Notes: a model not told the origin generated them from the sequence alone. Positions 42,861 through 52,466 are shown, counted from the stretch's first letter. The stretch: 64,000 bases of DNA from Paenibacillus paridis (GCF_006345825.1 NZ_VCIX01000091.1:62001-126000); one strand, 5' to 3'. Numbers and translations are program-made.

Positions 42861-44252
42861 ATGGGGAAAAAAGGGTCTCTGCTCATCGTCGTAATGCTGC
42901 TGGTGGCAATCATTTCAGCATGCGGGGGGAATAACGGCGGCAAGAACGAGGGGAATAAAGGAGCTGATCCGGTGCAAGGAACATCGGGCGGCGCTACGGA
43001 TACGCTTGAGGCGTGGGGTAAGACAATCAAAGAGAAGTACGACGGCGAAGAAATCAAGCTGGCATTCGCCAGCCATCCGTCAACGGAATCGTTCCAGAAG
43101 CTGACCGGGGATTTTGAGAAGCTGACGGGCATCAAAGTGAAATGGGAAGTTATGGAGGAAACCTACCTCAAGAACAAGCAGCTGCTGGATTACACAGGCA
43201 AAACCGGCACTTATGACGTGTTGATGGTCGACGGCTTCTGGATGAGCGAATACGGCGCCAAAAAGGTCGTAGAGCCGCTTGATTCCTATATCGTGAATAA
43301 AGATCTCACGCCAGCTTGGTTCGATTATGAGGATATCGTGCCTGCGTACCGGAACGGGATCAGCAAATACGATGGCAAGGCTTACGGTATCCCTACGGCG
43401 GGCGAAACAAGGTTCATTGCCTACCGCAAGGACCTCTTCGAGAAATACGGCAAACAGCCGCCAGCTACGATGGCTGAGTTTCTGGAATTGGCCAAGTTCT
43501 TTAACGGCAAGGAAGATGGGTTGTACGGCGTAACGATGAGGGCACAACGAGGCATTCATGCCGCTTCGGGCCTTATGACTGTGATGTATAACTTCGGCGG
43601 CGGCTTTATTGATCAGAAGACAGGCGCCGTAACGATGACCGATCCGAAAACAGTCGAAGCGATGCAGTTTTATGTGGATTTGCTGAAGAATGCTCCGAAA
43701 GATGTTGCTTCCTATACGCATGAAGAAGCGCTCTCTGCGTTTACGACGGGCAAAGCAGCGATGTGGCTGGATGCCACGGCACTAGCGACAAGAATTTTGG
43801 ACCCTGCCGGTTCGCAAGTCTATGACAAGGTTGGTTTCGTGCCGACGCCGGAAGGGCCGGAAGGCAAAGCAAGCGCGCTCGCGGGCTGGAACATGTCCCT
43901 GTCCTCCCTCTCCAAGAACAAAGAAGCGGCTTGGGCCTTCATCGTCTATATGAACAGCAAGGAGAACGCCAAAGCTTACGTAGAAGGCGGAGGAGTGCCG
44001 GTTCGCACATCCATCTATCAGGATGAGGAGCTTGTTGCCGCTGATCCTTCGTATCCAGTACAGCTAGCAGCGCTAAGCGATGCGAACGTACTTGTGGAAA
44101 AAGGAATTTCGTGGATTCCGCCGCATGAGAAGCTTGGCCAAATTTTGGACCGGGTCGGCTACTATGTCAGCGCAGCGATGTTTGGCGAAATGACGGTAGA
44201 GGAAGCCGCGAAGAAATCACAAACCGAGCTTGAGGATATTGTTGGCAAGTAA
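42861..44252 (+). CDS. Carbohydrate ABC transporter substrate-binding lipoprotein
   Basis: This 463-residue family-1 extracellular solute-binding protein has a lipobox (IISAC, Cys at 21) followed by a Gly/Asn-rich spacer, so it is a membrane-anchored receptor. Typical segments are FEKLTGIKVKWEVMEE near residue 89, YDVLMVDGFWMSEYG, the conserved YGIPTAGETRFIAYRKDLFEKYG near 175 and FTTGKAAMWLDAT near 294. A sugar or glycoside ligand is likely; the exact one cannot be told. It heads a four-gene operon after the yesMN pair and a cre-like site. Confidence 0.93.
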   Translation: MGKKGSLLIVVMLLVAIISACGGNNGGKNEGNKGADPVQGTSGGATDTLEAWGKTIKEKYDGEEIKLAFASHPSTESFQKLTGDFEKLTGIKVKWEVMEETYLKNKQLLDYTGKTGTYDVLMVDGFWMSEYGAKKVVEPLDSYIVNKDLTPAWFDYEDIVPAYRNGISKYDGKAYGIPTAGETRFIAYRKDLFEKYGKQPPATMAEFLELAKFFNGKEDGLYGVTMRAQRGIHAASGLMTVMYNFGGGFIDQKTGAVTMTDPKTVEAMQFYVDLLKNAPKDVASYTHEEALSAFTTGKAAMWLDATALATRILDPAGSQVYDKVGFVPTPEGPEGKASALAGWNMSLSSLSKNKEAAWAFIVYMNSKENAKAYVEGGGVPVRTSIYQDEELVAADPSYPVQLAALSDANVLVEKGISWIPPHEKLGQILDRVGYYVSAAMFGEMTVEEAAKKSQTELEDIVGK

Positions 44253-44264
44253 GGGATACCAACG

Positions 44265-44282
44265 GGGCTGCGCCAGCAGCCT
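44265..44282 (+). other. Intercistronic hairpin after the binding protein gene
   Basis: GGCTGC-GCCA-GCAGCC forms a tight stem without a T-run between the receptor gene and the first permease. Such hairpins stabilise the upstream mRNA, as in mal operons. Confidence 0.45.
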
Positions 44283-44312
44283 CGATAAGCTAAAGCAGAG
44301 AAGGTGACAACT

Positions 44313-45197
44313 ATGATTCGCTCTTACTTTCAGAAAAAACCGCATCTCGTATATATTATGCCGGCCATGATTATTCTCGGGGCGCTTACCTTTATACCGA
44401 CTTTGTTTCTGTATGTGCTAAGCGTCTCCGACTATGAGCTGGGTTACTCTTCCTTCAACTTTGTCGGCTTGGACAATTTTATCCGCTTGTTCTCCGGCCG
44501 CGATCCCGAGTTCTGGTATTCGGTCATGATCAGCCTTGGCTTCATGGTTATCGTTACCGTGGTTGAACTGCTGCTGGGCTTCTGGCTGGCCGTGCTGCTG
44601 GACCGAGAATTCAAGCTGAAGTTTCTCGTCTTTGCTTGCATGATCGTACCGATTGCCATGACTCCGAGCATTACGGGCCAGGTCTGGAAGCTGATGATGA
44701 ACGCTGAATATGGCGTGCTTAACTATTTCCTCCAATTCATAGGGGCAAAGGTAATCTGGCTGTCCGGCGAAAATGCTTTTTGGTCGACAGTACTCGTGGA
44801 CGTATGGCAAAACACCCCTTTCGTGGCGTTGATCATTTACGCGGGTATCCGCTCGCTGCCTTCCGACCCGTATGAAGCGGCGGCGATCGACGGTGCGAAT
44901 CGGCTGCAAATTTTTAGAAACATAACGATGCCGCTGCTATGGCCCATGATTTTGCTGGCGGTTATTTTCCGGGCAATAGATTCGTTGAAAACCTTTGATA
45001 TCCCGTATTCCCTCACGCAGGGCGGACCGGGCAGCGCCACCGAATTTTTGAGCTTGCATGTATACCGCCTGGGCTTTGCCCAAACCGGTTGGGTAGGAAG
45101 ATCGGCAGCAGTCTCCGTCGTTCTGCTCATTCTGACCACGGTGATCAGCATGATCCTCATTAGGGCTTACCGGAAAGGGGTTGAGAACAAGGGATGA
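44313..45197 (+). CDS. Sugar ABC transporter permease (MalF/UgpA type)
   Basis: This 294-residue membrane protein has six hydrophobic helices and the MalF-type coupling loop EAAAIDGANRLQIFRNITMPLLWPM near residue 190. It begins MIRSYFQKKPHLVYIMPAMIILG. ATG 44313 has AAGGTGA six bases upstream and is preferred over an in-frame GTG at 44304. It forms the channel with the next gene product, overlapping it by four bases. No ATPase gene is present; such importers usually share a MsmK/MsmX-type ATPase encoded elsewhere. Confidence 0.93.
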   Translation: MIRSYFQKKPHLVYIMPAMIILGALTFIPTLFLYVLSVSDYELGYSSFNFVGLDNFIRLFSGRDPEFWYSVMISLGFMVIVTVVELLLGFWLAVLLDREFKLKFLVFACMIVPIAMTPSITGQVWKLMMNAEYGVLNYFLQFIGAKVIWLSGENAFWSTVLVDVWQNTPFVALIIYAGIRSLPSDPYEAAAIDGANRLQIFRNITMPLLWPMILLAVIFRAIDSLKTFDIPYSLTQGGPGSATEFLSLHVYRLGFAQTGWVGRSAAVSVVLLILTTVISMILIRAYRKGVENKG

Positions 45198-46018
45198 ATC
45201 CGATGGGTACGAAAAAATTGGGAATTGGAACGGCTATTGTTCTGCTGATCGTATGCGTGTCCTGCGTGTTTCCCTTGTTCTGGATGCTCATCATCAGCTT
45301 GAAGACAAAAACGCAAACCTATGATCCTAGCATTTGGTTTTTCTCGCCAACCTTTGAAAATTACAAAAATGTATTCGCCAACCGGCATGCGCTTGATTAT
45401 TTGAGAAACAGCTCGATCGTCGTTGTGTTGACTACATTATTTTCGATATTTATTGGCGGCATGGCCGCTTATGGCTTTGCCAGGTTCGAGTTCAAGAAAA
45501 AGGAAAACAAGGCGTTTTGGGTGCTTAGCCTTAGAATGCTGCCGCCGATGGCATCGGTCATTCCGATCTTTGTCATGGCCAGCCTGCTTGGCGTGCTCGA
45601 TACGCATCTGGTGCTCATCATTTGTTATATGCTCTTCAACATCCCGTTTACGATTTGGATGATGCGCAGCTTCTTCGAGGAGATTCCGCTGGCGCTGGAG
45701 GAAGCGGCTTTCGTGGATGGCGCCTCGCGGTTTCAAGTATTTATGAAGGTGATTCTGCCGCTGGCAACGCCTGGGCTCATCGCTACCGCTATTTTTTGCA
45801 TCATTAATTCTTGGAATGAATTCGTATTTGCGTTATTCCTGACGAGCGCGGACGCAAGCACACTGCCTACGACAGTAACGCTGTTCCTTTCCGTAAGCGG
45901 CGTCGTATGGGGCGAGATGTCGGCGATCGGCATCGTGACGATTATGCCCGTGCTGCTGTTTGCCATGATTGTTCAGAAATATATGATCCGCGGACTCACC
46001 TTTGGCGGCGTAAAATAA
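45194..46018 (+). CDS. Sugar ABC transporter permease (MalG type)
   Basis: This 274-residue second permease has six helices, the N-terminal CVFPLFWMLIISLKTKTQ segment and the coupling loop EEAAFVDGASRFQVFMKVILPLATPG near residue 172, and ends with the family feature QKYMIRGLTFGGVK. ATG 45194 overlaps the previous stop in an ATGA, though ATG 45203 has a better spaced AAGGG. With the preceding gene it forms the membrane part of a CUT1-type importer. Confidence 0.93.
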   Translation: MNPMGTKKLGIGTAIVLLIVCVSCVFPLFWMLIISLKTKTQTYDPSIWFFSPTFENYKNVFANRHALDYLRNSSIVVVLTTLFSIFIGGMAAYGFARFEFKKKENKAFWVLSLRMLPPMASVIPIFVMASLLGVLDTHLVLIICYMLFNIPFTIWMMRSFFEEIPLALEEAAFVDGASRFQVFMKVILPLATPGLIATAIFCIINSWNEFVFALFLTSADASTLPTTVTLFLSVSGVVWGEMSAIGIVTIMPVLLFAMIVQKYMIRGLTFGGVK

Positions 46019-46053
46019 CGGCATGCTAAATTGACTGAAAGGCGATGAGAGGT

Positions 46054-47085
46054 ATGGAGAAAATTAAAATGGGGATTGTAGGAGCGGGCACATGGGGGGA
46101 GACCCATGCATTCATTTACAACGATCATCCGTGCGCGGAGGTTGCGGCTGTATGCGACATGAATGTGGAACGGGCTAAAGCGCTGGCGGCAAAGTTTAAT
46201 ATTCCGGAAAGCGGCATTTTTACCGATCATAACGAGATGCTGCGCAGCGGCGATGTGGATGCGGTCGCTATCGTGACGCCGGATTTTGCCCACACGAGAA
46301 TCGCGGTGGACTGCGCGAACGCAGGCAAGCATTTCATTATCGAGAAGCCGCTGACGACCAGCCGCGAGGAAGCGCTGGAAATCGTCGAGGCCGTGGAGCG
46401 CAACAACGTGCGGATGATGGTGGATTTGCACAGCCGCTGGAGCCCTCTTGTCGCCTTGCCGAAGCAGAGTATCGTGGACGGGGAGATCGGAGAGCCGTAC
46501 AGCGCATATTACCGGCTAAATGACATCAAATGGGTGGCGACCGATCTGCTGCCGTGGGCTGCCAAGTCGTCGATCCTTTGGTTTCTTGGTTATCATAGCG
46601 TGGATGTGCTGCGCTGGCTGTTTGATGACGAGGTGGAGCGTGTTTACTCCGTATCCCGCGAAGGTGTGCTGAAGAGCGAGGGAGTCGATACCGTCGACGT
46701 GTATCAGACGATTCTGGAATTTCGCGGCGGCGGCATCGCTACGATGGAGAACGGTTGGATCACGCCGAACTCCAATCCGAACGTGAACGATATGAAGCTT
46801 AATATTACGGGTACGAAAGGGATGTTCAATATTGATCCCACGCACAGCCAGATGATGGAGCGATTCACGGAAACGAAGGCAGACCGCCCGGATCTGCTGG
46901 TCCGCCACTTCATCCATGGCAAGCCCAAGGGCTTCGCATACGAGAGTATCCGTCATTTCGTAGATCAGCTGATTACGGGCGAGCCGTTCCAGGTGACAAT
47001 TGAGGATGCGTACAACACGACGATGGTTATTTTAGCGATTATGGAATCCGCCAAAACCAGAACGCCGGTGAAAGTCGTTTATTAA
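46054..47085 (+). CDS. Gfo/Idh/MocA-family oxidoreductase
   Basis: This 343-residue NAD(P)-dependent dehydrogenase has the Rossmann motif GIVGAGTWGETH near the start and the EKPLTTSREEALEIVE motif with the catalytic Lys-Pro near residue 93. The C-terminal domain has the conserved FLGYHSVDVLRW segment. Family members oxidise sugars, inositols or related alcohols. As the last gene of the importer operon it probably processes the imported sugar. ATG 46054 is chosen for its AAAGG spacing; ATG 46045 is possible. Confidence 0.92.
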   Translation: MEKIKMGIVGAGTWGETHAFIYNDHPCAEVAAVCDMNVERAKALAAKFNIPESGIFTDHNEMLRSGDVDAVAIVTPDFAHTRIAVDCANAGKHFIIEKPLTTSREEALEIVEAVERNNVRMMVDLHSRWSPLVALPKQSIVDGEIGEPYSAYYRLNDIKWVATDLLPWAAKSSILWFLGYHSVDVLRWLFDDEVERVYSVSREGVLKSEGVDTVDVYQTILEFRGGGIATMENGWITPNSNPNVNDMKLNITGTKGMFNIDPTHSQMMERFTETKADRPDLLVRHFIHGKPKGFAYESIRHFVDQLITGEPFQVTIEDAYNTTMVILAIMESAKTRTPVKVVY

Positions 47086-47096
47086 TCGCTCGCAGC

Positions 47097-47150
47097 AAAA
47101 AAAGGCTTTTCCTTCTGATCCTAATCGGATCTTTAGGAAAAGCCTTTTTG
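47097..47150 (+). terminator. Terminator of the sugar operon
   Basis: AAAAAGGCTTTTCCT pairs with AGGAAAAGCCTTTTT with an inner GATCC/GGATC stem. It can act on both strands. Confidence 0.88.
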
Positions 47151-47274
47151 TAGGGAAATGCGTTGGTCCTGAAGCAGATGCTAAGCGACCATGATGATTT
47201 GCGGCAAGTTCAGTAAAGCCCAATGCCCAGAATATAGCTGCTATTGGCCTCTTTGTCGCTCGCCTACGTACGCG

Positions 47275-48333
47275 CTACGCGCGAAGCGCTTCCTCAGCCC
47301 ACTCCATATAATACGAGTTGCCGTTGCGAGTGTCGTATTGCTGAGCAGCCGACAAGGCGAGCTGGGCAAAATGATCGGCCAGATGCGCCAGACTCATCTC
47401 CTCGTTTGAGACGAGGAAGGACATCGGCAGCCTTGGACGGTATTTGGATCCGTTCGCCGCGAGCTTCTGCAGCAGCTGCGCGCTGTAGAGATGGAATACC
47501 AGCTTGTGGAACGGGTCCTCGTGATCGAGAGTCATTGCCAAGTGGTGCTCAAACAACTCTATTCCTTTCTTCACGTCCGTCCGAGCCAGAAACGACATGT
47601 GCCTGCCAACCGTTTCGATAAAGTCACGTTTGCCTTTAATGAGCCGGTAACCTCTGTTATGGGTCTTGCGCGCATCCTGCTCTGATTGCAACTCAAGCAT
47701 AGGCAGCAGCAAGTAGGATAACGTAATATGCGGCACCTCCGCGCAGCTCATAGCGCCGGACAGAATCGGCTGCGCAGCTTCTAGCGCCTTCTCGTGCTCG
47801 CCGAGCTGGGAGTAGAACTGAACGATCTGGTTTTGCTCGCAAGCATCGCAATCGCTCATATAATCGCGTTCGGCCTTTTGGAATAGCTCCAGATAGGTTT
47901 GGGCCTCTGCCATCTTGCCAAGGTCCATGGCAACGCGGAAGCGGTAATAGAAATAAGTGCGCTCATTATAGCCGTGCTCCTTGTAGCGCTTGCCCAGGTC
48001 ATCCACGAGCTCCTCGATCTTATGAAGCGGGATTTCCGGGAAGTGCGCCACCTGGCCGACAATCCACTTATAAGACCACATCAGATCGAAGCTGCCGAAC
48101 TGCTCGGGATTTCGGTCATATTGCCCTAGCTGCCAAGAGAAGGCGATCAATGCTTTTAAGGGGTAACCGTGAAAAATAGCAGTATGCACGATTTCTTTTC
48201 TCGCTTCAAAGCCTTGCTCGATGTCCCCCTCCGCGTCGGCATACCGTGCCGCCGCTTCCAGAACCTCCAGCTTCGCAAGCCCATCGGGCAAATCATAAGC
48301 TTCATCCATTAGTGTCTCGAAATCATAGTTCAT
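47275..48333 (-). CDS. TPR-like helical repeat protein coupled to an HSP90 paralogue
   Basis: A 352-residue soluble, all-helical protein. The segment DCDACEQNQIVQFYSQLGEH with EKALEAAQPILSG is TPR-like, and similar helix pairs run through the protein (LGKMAEAQTYLELFQKAE; DVKKGIELFEHHL). A CDAC motif near residue 162 and a later Cys are notable. Its ATG overlaps the HSP90-like stop in an ATGA, so the two are translated together. By analogy with eukaryotic TPR co-chaperones it may dock on the chaperone or present clients, but that is inference. From memory, comparable neighbours occur in actinomycetes. Function unknown. Confidence 0.8.
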   Translation of the reverse strand: MNYDFETLMDEAYDLPDGLAKLEVLEAAARYADAEGDIEQGFEARKEIVHTAIFHGYPLKALIAFSWQLGQYDRNPEQFGSFDLMWSYKWIVGQVAHFPEIPLHKIEELVDDLGKRYKEHGYNERTYFYYRFRVAMDLGKMAEAQTYLELFQKAERDYMSDCDACEQNQIVQFYSQLGEHEKALEAAQPILSGAMSCAEVPHITLSYLLLPMLELQSEQDARKTHNRGYRLIKGKRDFIETVGRHMSFLARTDVKKGIELFEHHLAMTLDHEDPFHKLVFHLYSAQLLQKLAANGSKYRPRLPMSFLVSNEEMSLAHLADHFAQLALSAAQQYDTRNGNSYYMEWAEEALRA

Positions 48334-50165
48334 TTAGAAGCCCCTCCATTCCCCGCATTCGCGGACAAACCCCAGTCGATAAATCGAACGATGCCTTGAT
48401 TAAGCACGGCAAGCTCTTGCCGGCTAAGCGGGTAATGCCCCATCATTAGCGCATTCGTATAAAGCATCTCCACGGCGGCAGGAAGCATATCCTTGCTGCC
48501 TGAGGAGAATAAGCGGTCAATGAGCGGGTTATCCAAATTGAAATACAACGTGGAATAAGCTGACTCGCCAAAGCTGCCGCCTAAATTGCCAAGCACCGAT
48601 GCTAGCAGATCCGTGCTGCTTTCCTTCGCCTTCTCCAGAGATCGCAGTGCGGAGGATTCCTTCGACAGCGTATAGAGGGCCGGCAGCTCGGCAGGCTTGA
48701 AGCGCTTCAGCTGGATTTGGCAGCGGAACCGCTGCAGCGTGATATCGGCAAGTCGGATCGCGTCGTAATGGTCGTTTTTCTCCTCCATCGTCAAATCGGT
48801 GAATGATAAAGATACGTCCTCCGGCATTAGCCGCTCTAGCTCAAGCTCGGGGTTCATATACGCGATTCCCTCGAGCAGCTGGTGGTTATAAATATAACCG
48901 CCGTTTAACACGAGCAAGGATTGCGCTGCCGCTACATGCGTTATTTGGCGGTATTCGTCGACCGTAGCGGTATAGTAGATCTTTTTCTTCTCGTCGATAA
49001 GCTCACCGAGCGTTTGCTCGCCATAAGTGCTCTCGAAGGAGAGCCATTTGTAGATGGTGTTCAGGAAAGCGGCGTCCTCCGCAGCCAGCGCCTTCATCGG
49101 CAGGGCGTGAAGCGAAATGATGCGCTGCAGCCGTTCGGGCTCATGGTTTCCGATGCGCACAAGCTCATCACGGATGGCTTCCCCTAGTTCATCGCGTACG
49201 GATTGCAGCCGGTCATCCTCATAAAAATGCTCGCGCGAGGCCGTCGGCTGCAGCTCATCGGTCCAAATCAGGCATTTGACGAAGAAAGCCCATTCCGGCA
49301 AAATATTTTCCGCTTTATCCGAAACCAGCATTTGCTTTAAGTAAACCTTGTGGGAGCGCCGCGTATTCAGATTCACGCTATGCGGAAGAATGTAGGCAAT
49401 CCCGCCGGTACGGCCGTTAGCCGTGCGCAGCGGGATGAAATCTTCGAAGGGCTCCGCAAGAAGTCGGGTTCCGAAATCGAGTACTTCGCGGCGCTTGCCG
49501 CGGGCGAGCTCAGGCTCCGCGAACCACACGGGCTGCGTAGCATTAATGGTCTTCTGCTGTCCGCCTGCGACCAGCGTGACCGGATACGGCAGCAAGGCGC
49601 CGTAATAGAAAAGCAGCTCTTCGACGGCAGCAGGCTCAAAATAGTCCGCGCAATCGGCTTTGCAGCGGAGGTACACCTTGGTTCCGATTGCGAGCTGTGT
49701 ATCGAGCTTGCGGATCGTATAGGTGCCGTCCGGCTTGCCGCGCCATTCCATGGAAGGGCCACCCTTGGCCGACTGGGTCAGCACGACAATCTCGTCGCTG
49801 ACCATGAAGCAGGACAAGAGGCCGATTCCGAAGCGGCCGATAAAGGAGGTTTCCGTGGCGAGGAAGTCCTTGCCTACCTTGGACGAATGGCCGATCATCG
49901 CAAGAAACTGATGGATATCCTCTTCCGTTAGGCCGATGCCCGTATCCTCCACCGTCATCGTAACCTGCTCGCCGCTTCCTGCGATTTCAACGGATACCTT
50001 CCCTTTGTAGGAGGGGTCAACGCTGCTTCTTGCCGTAATTGCGTCGGTTGCATTTTGCAGCAGCTCCCGCAAAAATACCTTTGGACTGCTATATAAGTGA
50101 TTAGATAATATATTGATCATTCCGCTTAGATTAACCTGAAACCGGTATTCCTGCTGCTCACTCAT
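48330..50165 (-). CDS. HSP90-family ATPase (divergent HtpG paralogue)
   Basis: A 611-residue HSP90-fold protein. The N-terminal GHKL ATPase keeps the catalytic Glu and Asn (FLRELLQNATDA near residues 30-41), VEDTGIGLTEED (G1), FIGRFGIGLLSCFMV (G2) and IGTKVYLRC (G3). The middle domain has LNTRRSHKVYLKQMLVSD and the TASREHFYED segment that corresponds to the conserved SRE region of HtpG. The C-terminal third is divergent and has no MEEVD tail. It differs from housekeeping HtpG in sequence and context and matches the separate HSP90-family group found in actinomycetes and some Bacillota. ATG 50165 has GGGAG. Confidence 0.9.
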   Translation of the reverse strand: MSEQQEYRFQVNLSGMINILSNHLYSSPKVFLRELLQNATDAITARSSVDPSYKGKVSVEIAGSGEQVTMTVEDTGIGLTEEDIHQFLAMIGHSSKVGKDFLATETSFIGRFGIGLLSCFMVSDEIVVLTQSAKGGPSMEWRGKPDGTYTIRKLDTQLAIGTKVYLRCKADCADYFEPAAVEELLFYYGALLPYPVTLVAGGQQKTINATQPVWFAEPELARGKRREVLDFGTRLLAEPFEDFIPLRTANGRTGGIAYILPHSVNLNTRRSHKVYLKQMLVSDKAENILPEWAFFVKCLIWTDELQPTASREHFYEDDRLQSVRDELGEAIRDELVRIGNHEPERLQRIISLHALPMKALAAEDAAFLNTIYKWLSFESTYGEQTLGELIDEKKKIYYTATVDEYRQITHVAAAQSLLVLNGGYIYNHQLLEGIAYMNPELELERLMPEDVSLSFTDLTMEEKNDHYDAIRLADITLQRFRCQIQLKRFKPAELPALYTLSKESSALRSLEKAKESSTDLLASVLGNLGGSFGESAYSTLYFNLDNPLIDRLFSSGSKDMLPAAVEMLYTNALMMGHYPLSRQELAVLNQGIVRFIDWGLSANAGNGGASK

Positions 50166-50429
50166 CGGACACTCTCCCTTAATCGTTGTATTCGAATAGC
50201 TCCTATGCTGGCGGGTATAACCAATAGTTTACTATCATTTTGTGTTATATTTCCAATATTGGTTGAATAATAAGACTAAGGTCTTGACTCTTCATGTGCC
50301 CTAAGACCTTATGCCTAAGCATCAGCAAGCCGTTTATGCGTGGAGGGCAAAGGTTTATGGATCAAAAGGCCAGCGAGTATGCTATGCTTAAAGTTACGAA
50401 TAAACTACATGTGCAGAAGAGGTCTATAG

Positions 50430-51878
50430 ATGAGTGAAATCAAATTTTCGGATTATGAATTGAGCCAAGAAATCGTGCGGGCGCTAGAGAGCCTGTCCTA
50501 TGAAACGCCAACCGAGGTGCAGCGTGAGGTGATCCCCGTGGCGCTTGCTCAGAAGGATCTGGTGGTTAAATCCCAGACAGGCAGCGGCAAGACGGCAGCC
50601 TACGGCATTCCGCTGTGCGAGCTGGTCGATTGGAACGAGAACAAGCCGCAGGTGCTTGTACTGACACCGACAAGAGAGCTTGCGCTTCAAGTCAATGAGG
50701 ATATTACGAACATCGGGCGCTTCAAGCGGATTAAGTCCATGGCGGTTTACGGCAAAGCCCCTTTCCATATCCAGAAGGCGGAGCTGAAGCAAAGAACGCA
50801 TATGGTTGTAGGTACGCCTGGGCGCGTGCATGACCATATCGAGCGGGGCACGCTGGCCATTGAGAAGATTAAATATTTGGTCATCGACGAAGCCGATGAA
50901 ATGCTGAATATGGGCTTTATCGAGCAGGTGCAGGCGATTATTCAACAGCTTCCAACGGAAAGGGTAACGATGCTGTTCTCAGCGACGTTCCCAGAAGATG
51001 TGGCCAAGCTGTCGCGCAGATATATGAAGGAGCCTGTAGAGGTAGAAATTAAGGCTTCGGGACTGACTACGGCGACGATCGAGCATGCGGTTATCGAGGT
51101 AAAGGAAGCGGACAAGTTCAAGCTGCTGCAGGACGTGATGATTACCGAAAATCCGGATAGCTGCATCATCTTCTGCCGCACGCAGGAGAACGTGGACCAC
51201 GTATTCAGGCAGATGGCTGACCTCTCGTATCCTTGCGATCGCATACACGGCGGCATGGAGCAAGACGAGCGCTTTGAAGTCATGAATGCTTTCCGAAGGG
51301 GACAATTCCGTTATTTGGTTGCGACAGACGTAGCGGCTAGAGGCATCGATATTACGAATATTACCCATGTCATTAACTTCGATATTCCGCTGGAGAAGGA
51401 AAGCTACGTTCACCGTACCGGACGGACGGGACGGGCAGGGAAGACGGGCAAAGCCATTACCTTCGTCGCGCCTAAGGATGGAAGGCGACTAGCGGAAATC
51501 GAGGAGTATATCGGATTCTCTATTGCGAGAGCCAAGGCCCCTTCCGAAGAGGCGGTTGATCTTCGTCGCGAGGATTTTGAGCAGAAGCTAAATATCGGTC
51601 CAGTCCTTAAGAAGGATAAACGCGAGCAGTTGAACAAGCAGATCATGAAGCTGAACTTCAACGGCGGCAAGAAAAAGAAGCTTCGGGCCGTGGACTTTGT
51701 CGGCACGATTGCCAAGATCGAAGGCGTCTCGGCCGACGATATCGGGATTATTACCATTCTCGACAATGTTACGGACGTTGAAATATTGAACGGAAAAGGC
51801 TCGCTCGTCCTTGAGGTGATGCGTAATACAACGGTTAAAGGCAAGCAGCTGAAGGTTCGCAGAGGGAATAAGTCCTAA
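50430..51878 (+). CDS. dbpA: DEAD-box RNA helicase DbpA/YxiN type
   Basis: This 482-residue ATP-dependent RNA helicase has the Q motif (FSDYELSQEIVRALESL) and motifs I (SQTGSGKTAAYG), Ia (PTRELALQ), II (VIDEADEML), III (SATFP), V (VATDVAARGIDI) and VI (YVHRTGRTGRAG). The C-terminal DbpA RNA-binding domain (about residues 405-480, VDFVGTIAKIEGVSADDIGIITI) targets hairpin 92 of 23S rRNA in DbpA and YxiN, so a role in late 50S assembly is expected. ATG 50430 follows AAGAGGTC. A methyltransferase gene follows after 27 bases. Confidence 0.94.
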   Translation: MSEIKFSDYELSQEIVRALESLSYETPTEVQREVIPVALAQKDLVVKSQTGSGKTAAYGIPLCELVDWNENKPQVLVLTPTRELALQVNEDITNIGRFKRIKSMAVYGKAPFHIQKAELKQRTHMVVGTPGRVHDHIERGTLAIEKIKYLVIDEADEMLNMGFIEQVQAIIQQLPTERVTMLFSATFPEDVAKLSRRYMKEPVEVEIKASGLTTATIEHAVIEVKEADKFKLLQDVMITENPDSCIIFCRTQENVDHVFRQMADLSYPCDRIHGGMEQDERFEVMNAFRRGQFRYLVATDVAARGIDITNITHVINFDIPLEKESYVHRTGRTGRAGKTGKAITFVAPKDGRRLAEIEEYIGFSIARAKAPSEEAVDLRREDFEQKLNIGPVLKKDKREQLNKQIMKLNFNGGKKKKLRAVDFVGTIAKIEGVSADDIGIITILDNVTDVEILNGKGSLVLEVMRNTTVKGKQLKVRRGNKS

Positions 51879-51905
51879 GACATAGCGCGGGTTGGAAGGG
51901 GGACG

Positions 51906-52466
51906 ATGACGATCGAGAGCCTCGTCTACCAGATCGTGTTACTATCGGTGGCCGCAGCCGTGCTGGCTGCGGTCTTATCTATTGTCTATGTAAGCTGGCG
52001 TAACGGCATTTCCCCCATGCCTGCTTCAGAGCCTGTCAGGCGAGCGGTCATTTCGGCGATTCGCAGGCTCCCAGGCGGGAACGGGGGCTTGATGGTAGAG
52101 GCAGGCTCGGGCTGGGGAACGCTGGCATTGCAAATCGGAAGAAGCACGAAAGGCTGGCGCATTATAGGGATCGAAAATTCACTTATCCCCATGTGGATAT
52201 CTTTTTTGGCTGCCAAATGGGATCACAGCCGGAATGTAACGTTCGTTAGAGGCGATTTATACACATATTTGTACCGGGATGTGGATATGGTTGTGTGTTA
52301 TCTCTTTCCGGGAGCGATGCAGCGGTTAAGCGAGTTATTTCGGGATCAGCTAAAACCTGGCACGCGAGTCATAAGCGTCTGTTTTGCGCTGCCGGGATGG
52401 GAGCCAGAGCAGATTATGGTTTGCCGTGACATGTATCGGACTAAGGTTTATCTCTATACGGCCTGA
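51906..52466 (+). CDS. Membrane-anchored class I SAM methyltransferase
   Basis: This 186-residue protein has an N-terminal transmembrane helix (residues about 8-30) and a Rossmann methyltransferase domain: motif I VEAGSGWGTLALQIG near residue 64, motif II GIENS, an acidic FVRGDLYTYLY segment and a post-motif (VVCYLFPGAMQRLSELF, FALPGWEP). The layout recalls the FAM173/ATPSCKMT lysine methyltransferase family, which also couples a membrane helix to this fold; this is pattern recognition only. It is co-directional with the helicase and has a GGAAGGGGG site. Confidence 0.8.
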   Translation: MTIESLVYQIVLLSVAAAVLAAVLSIVYVSWRNGISPMPASEPVRRAVISAIRRLPGGNGGLMVEAGSGWGTLALQIGRSTKGWRIIGIENSLIPMWISFLAAKWDHSRNVTFVRGDLYTYLYRDVDMVVCYLFPGAMQRLSELFRDQLKPGTRVISVCFALPGWEPEQIMVCRDMYRTKVYLYTA

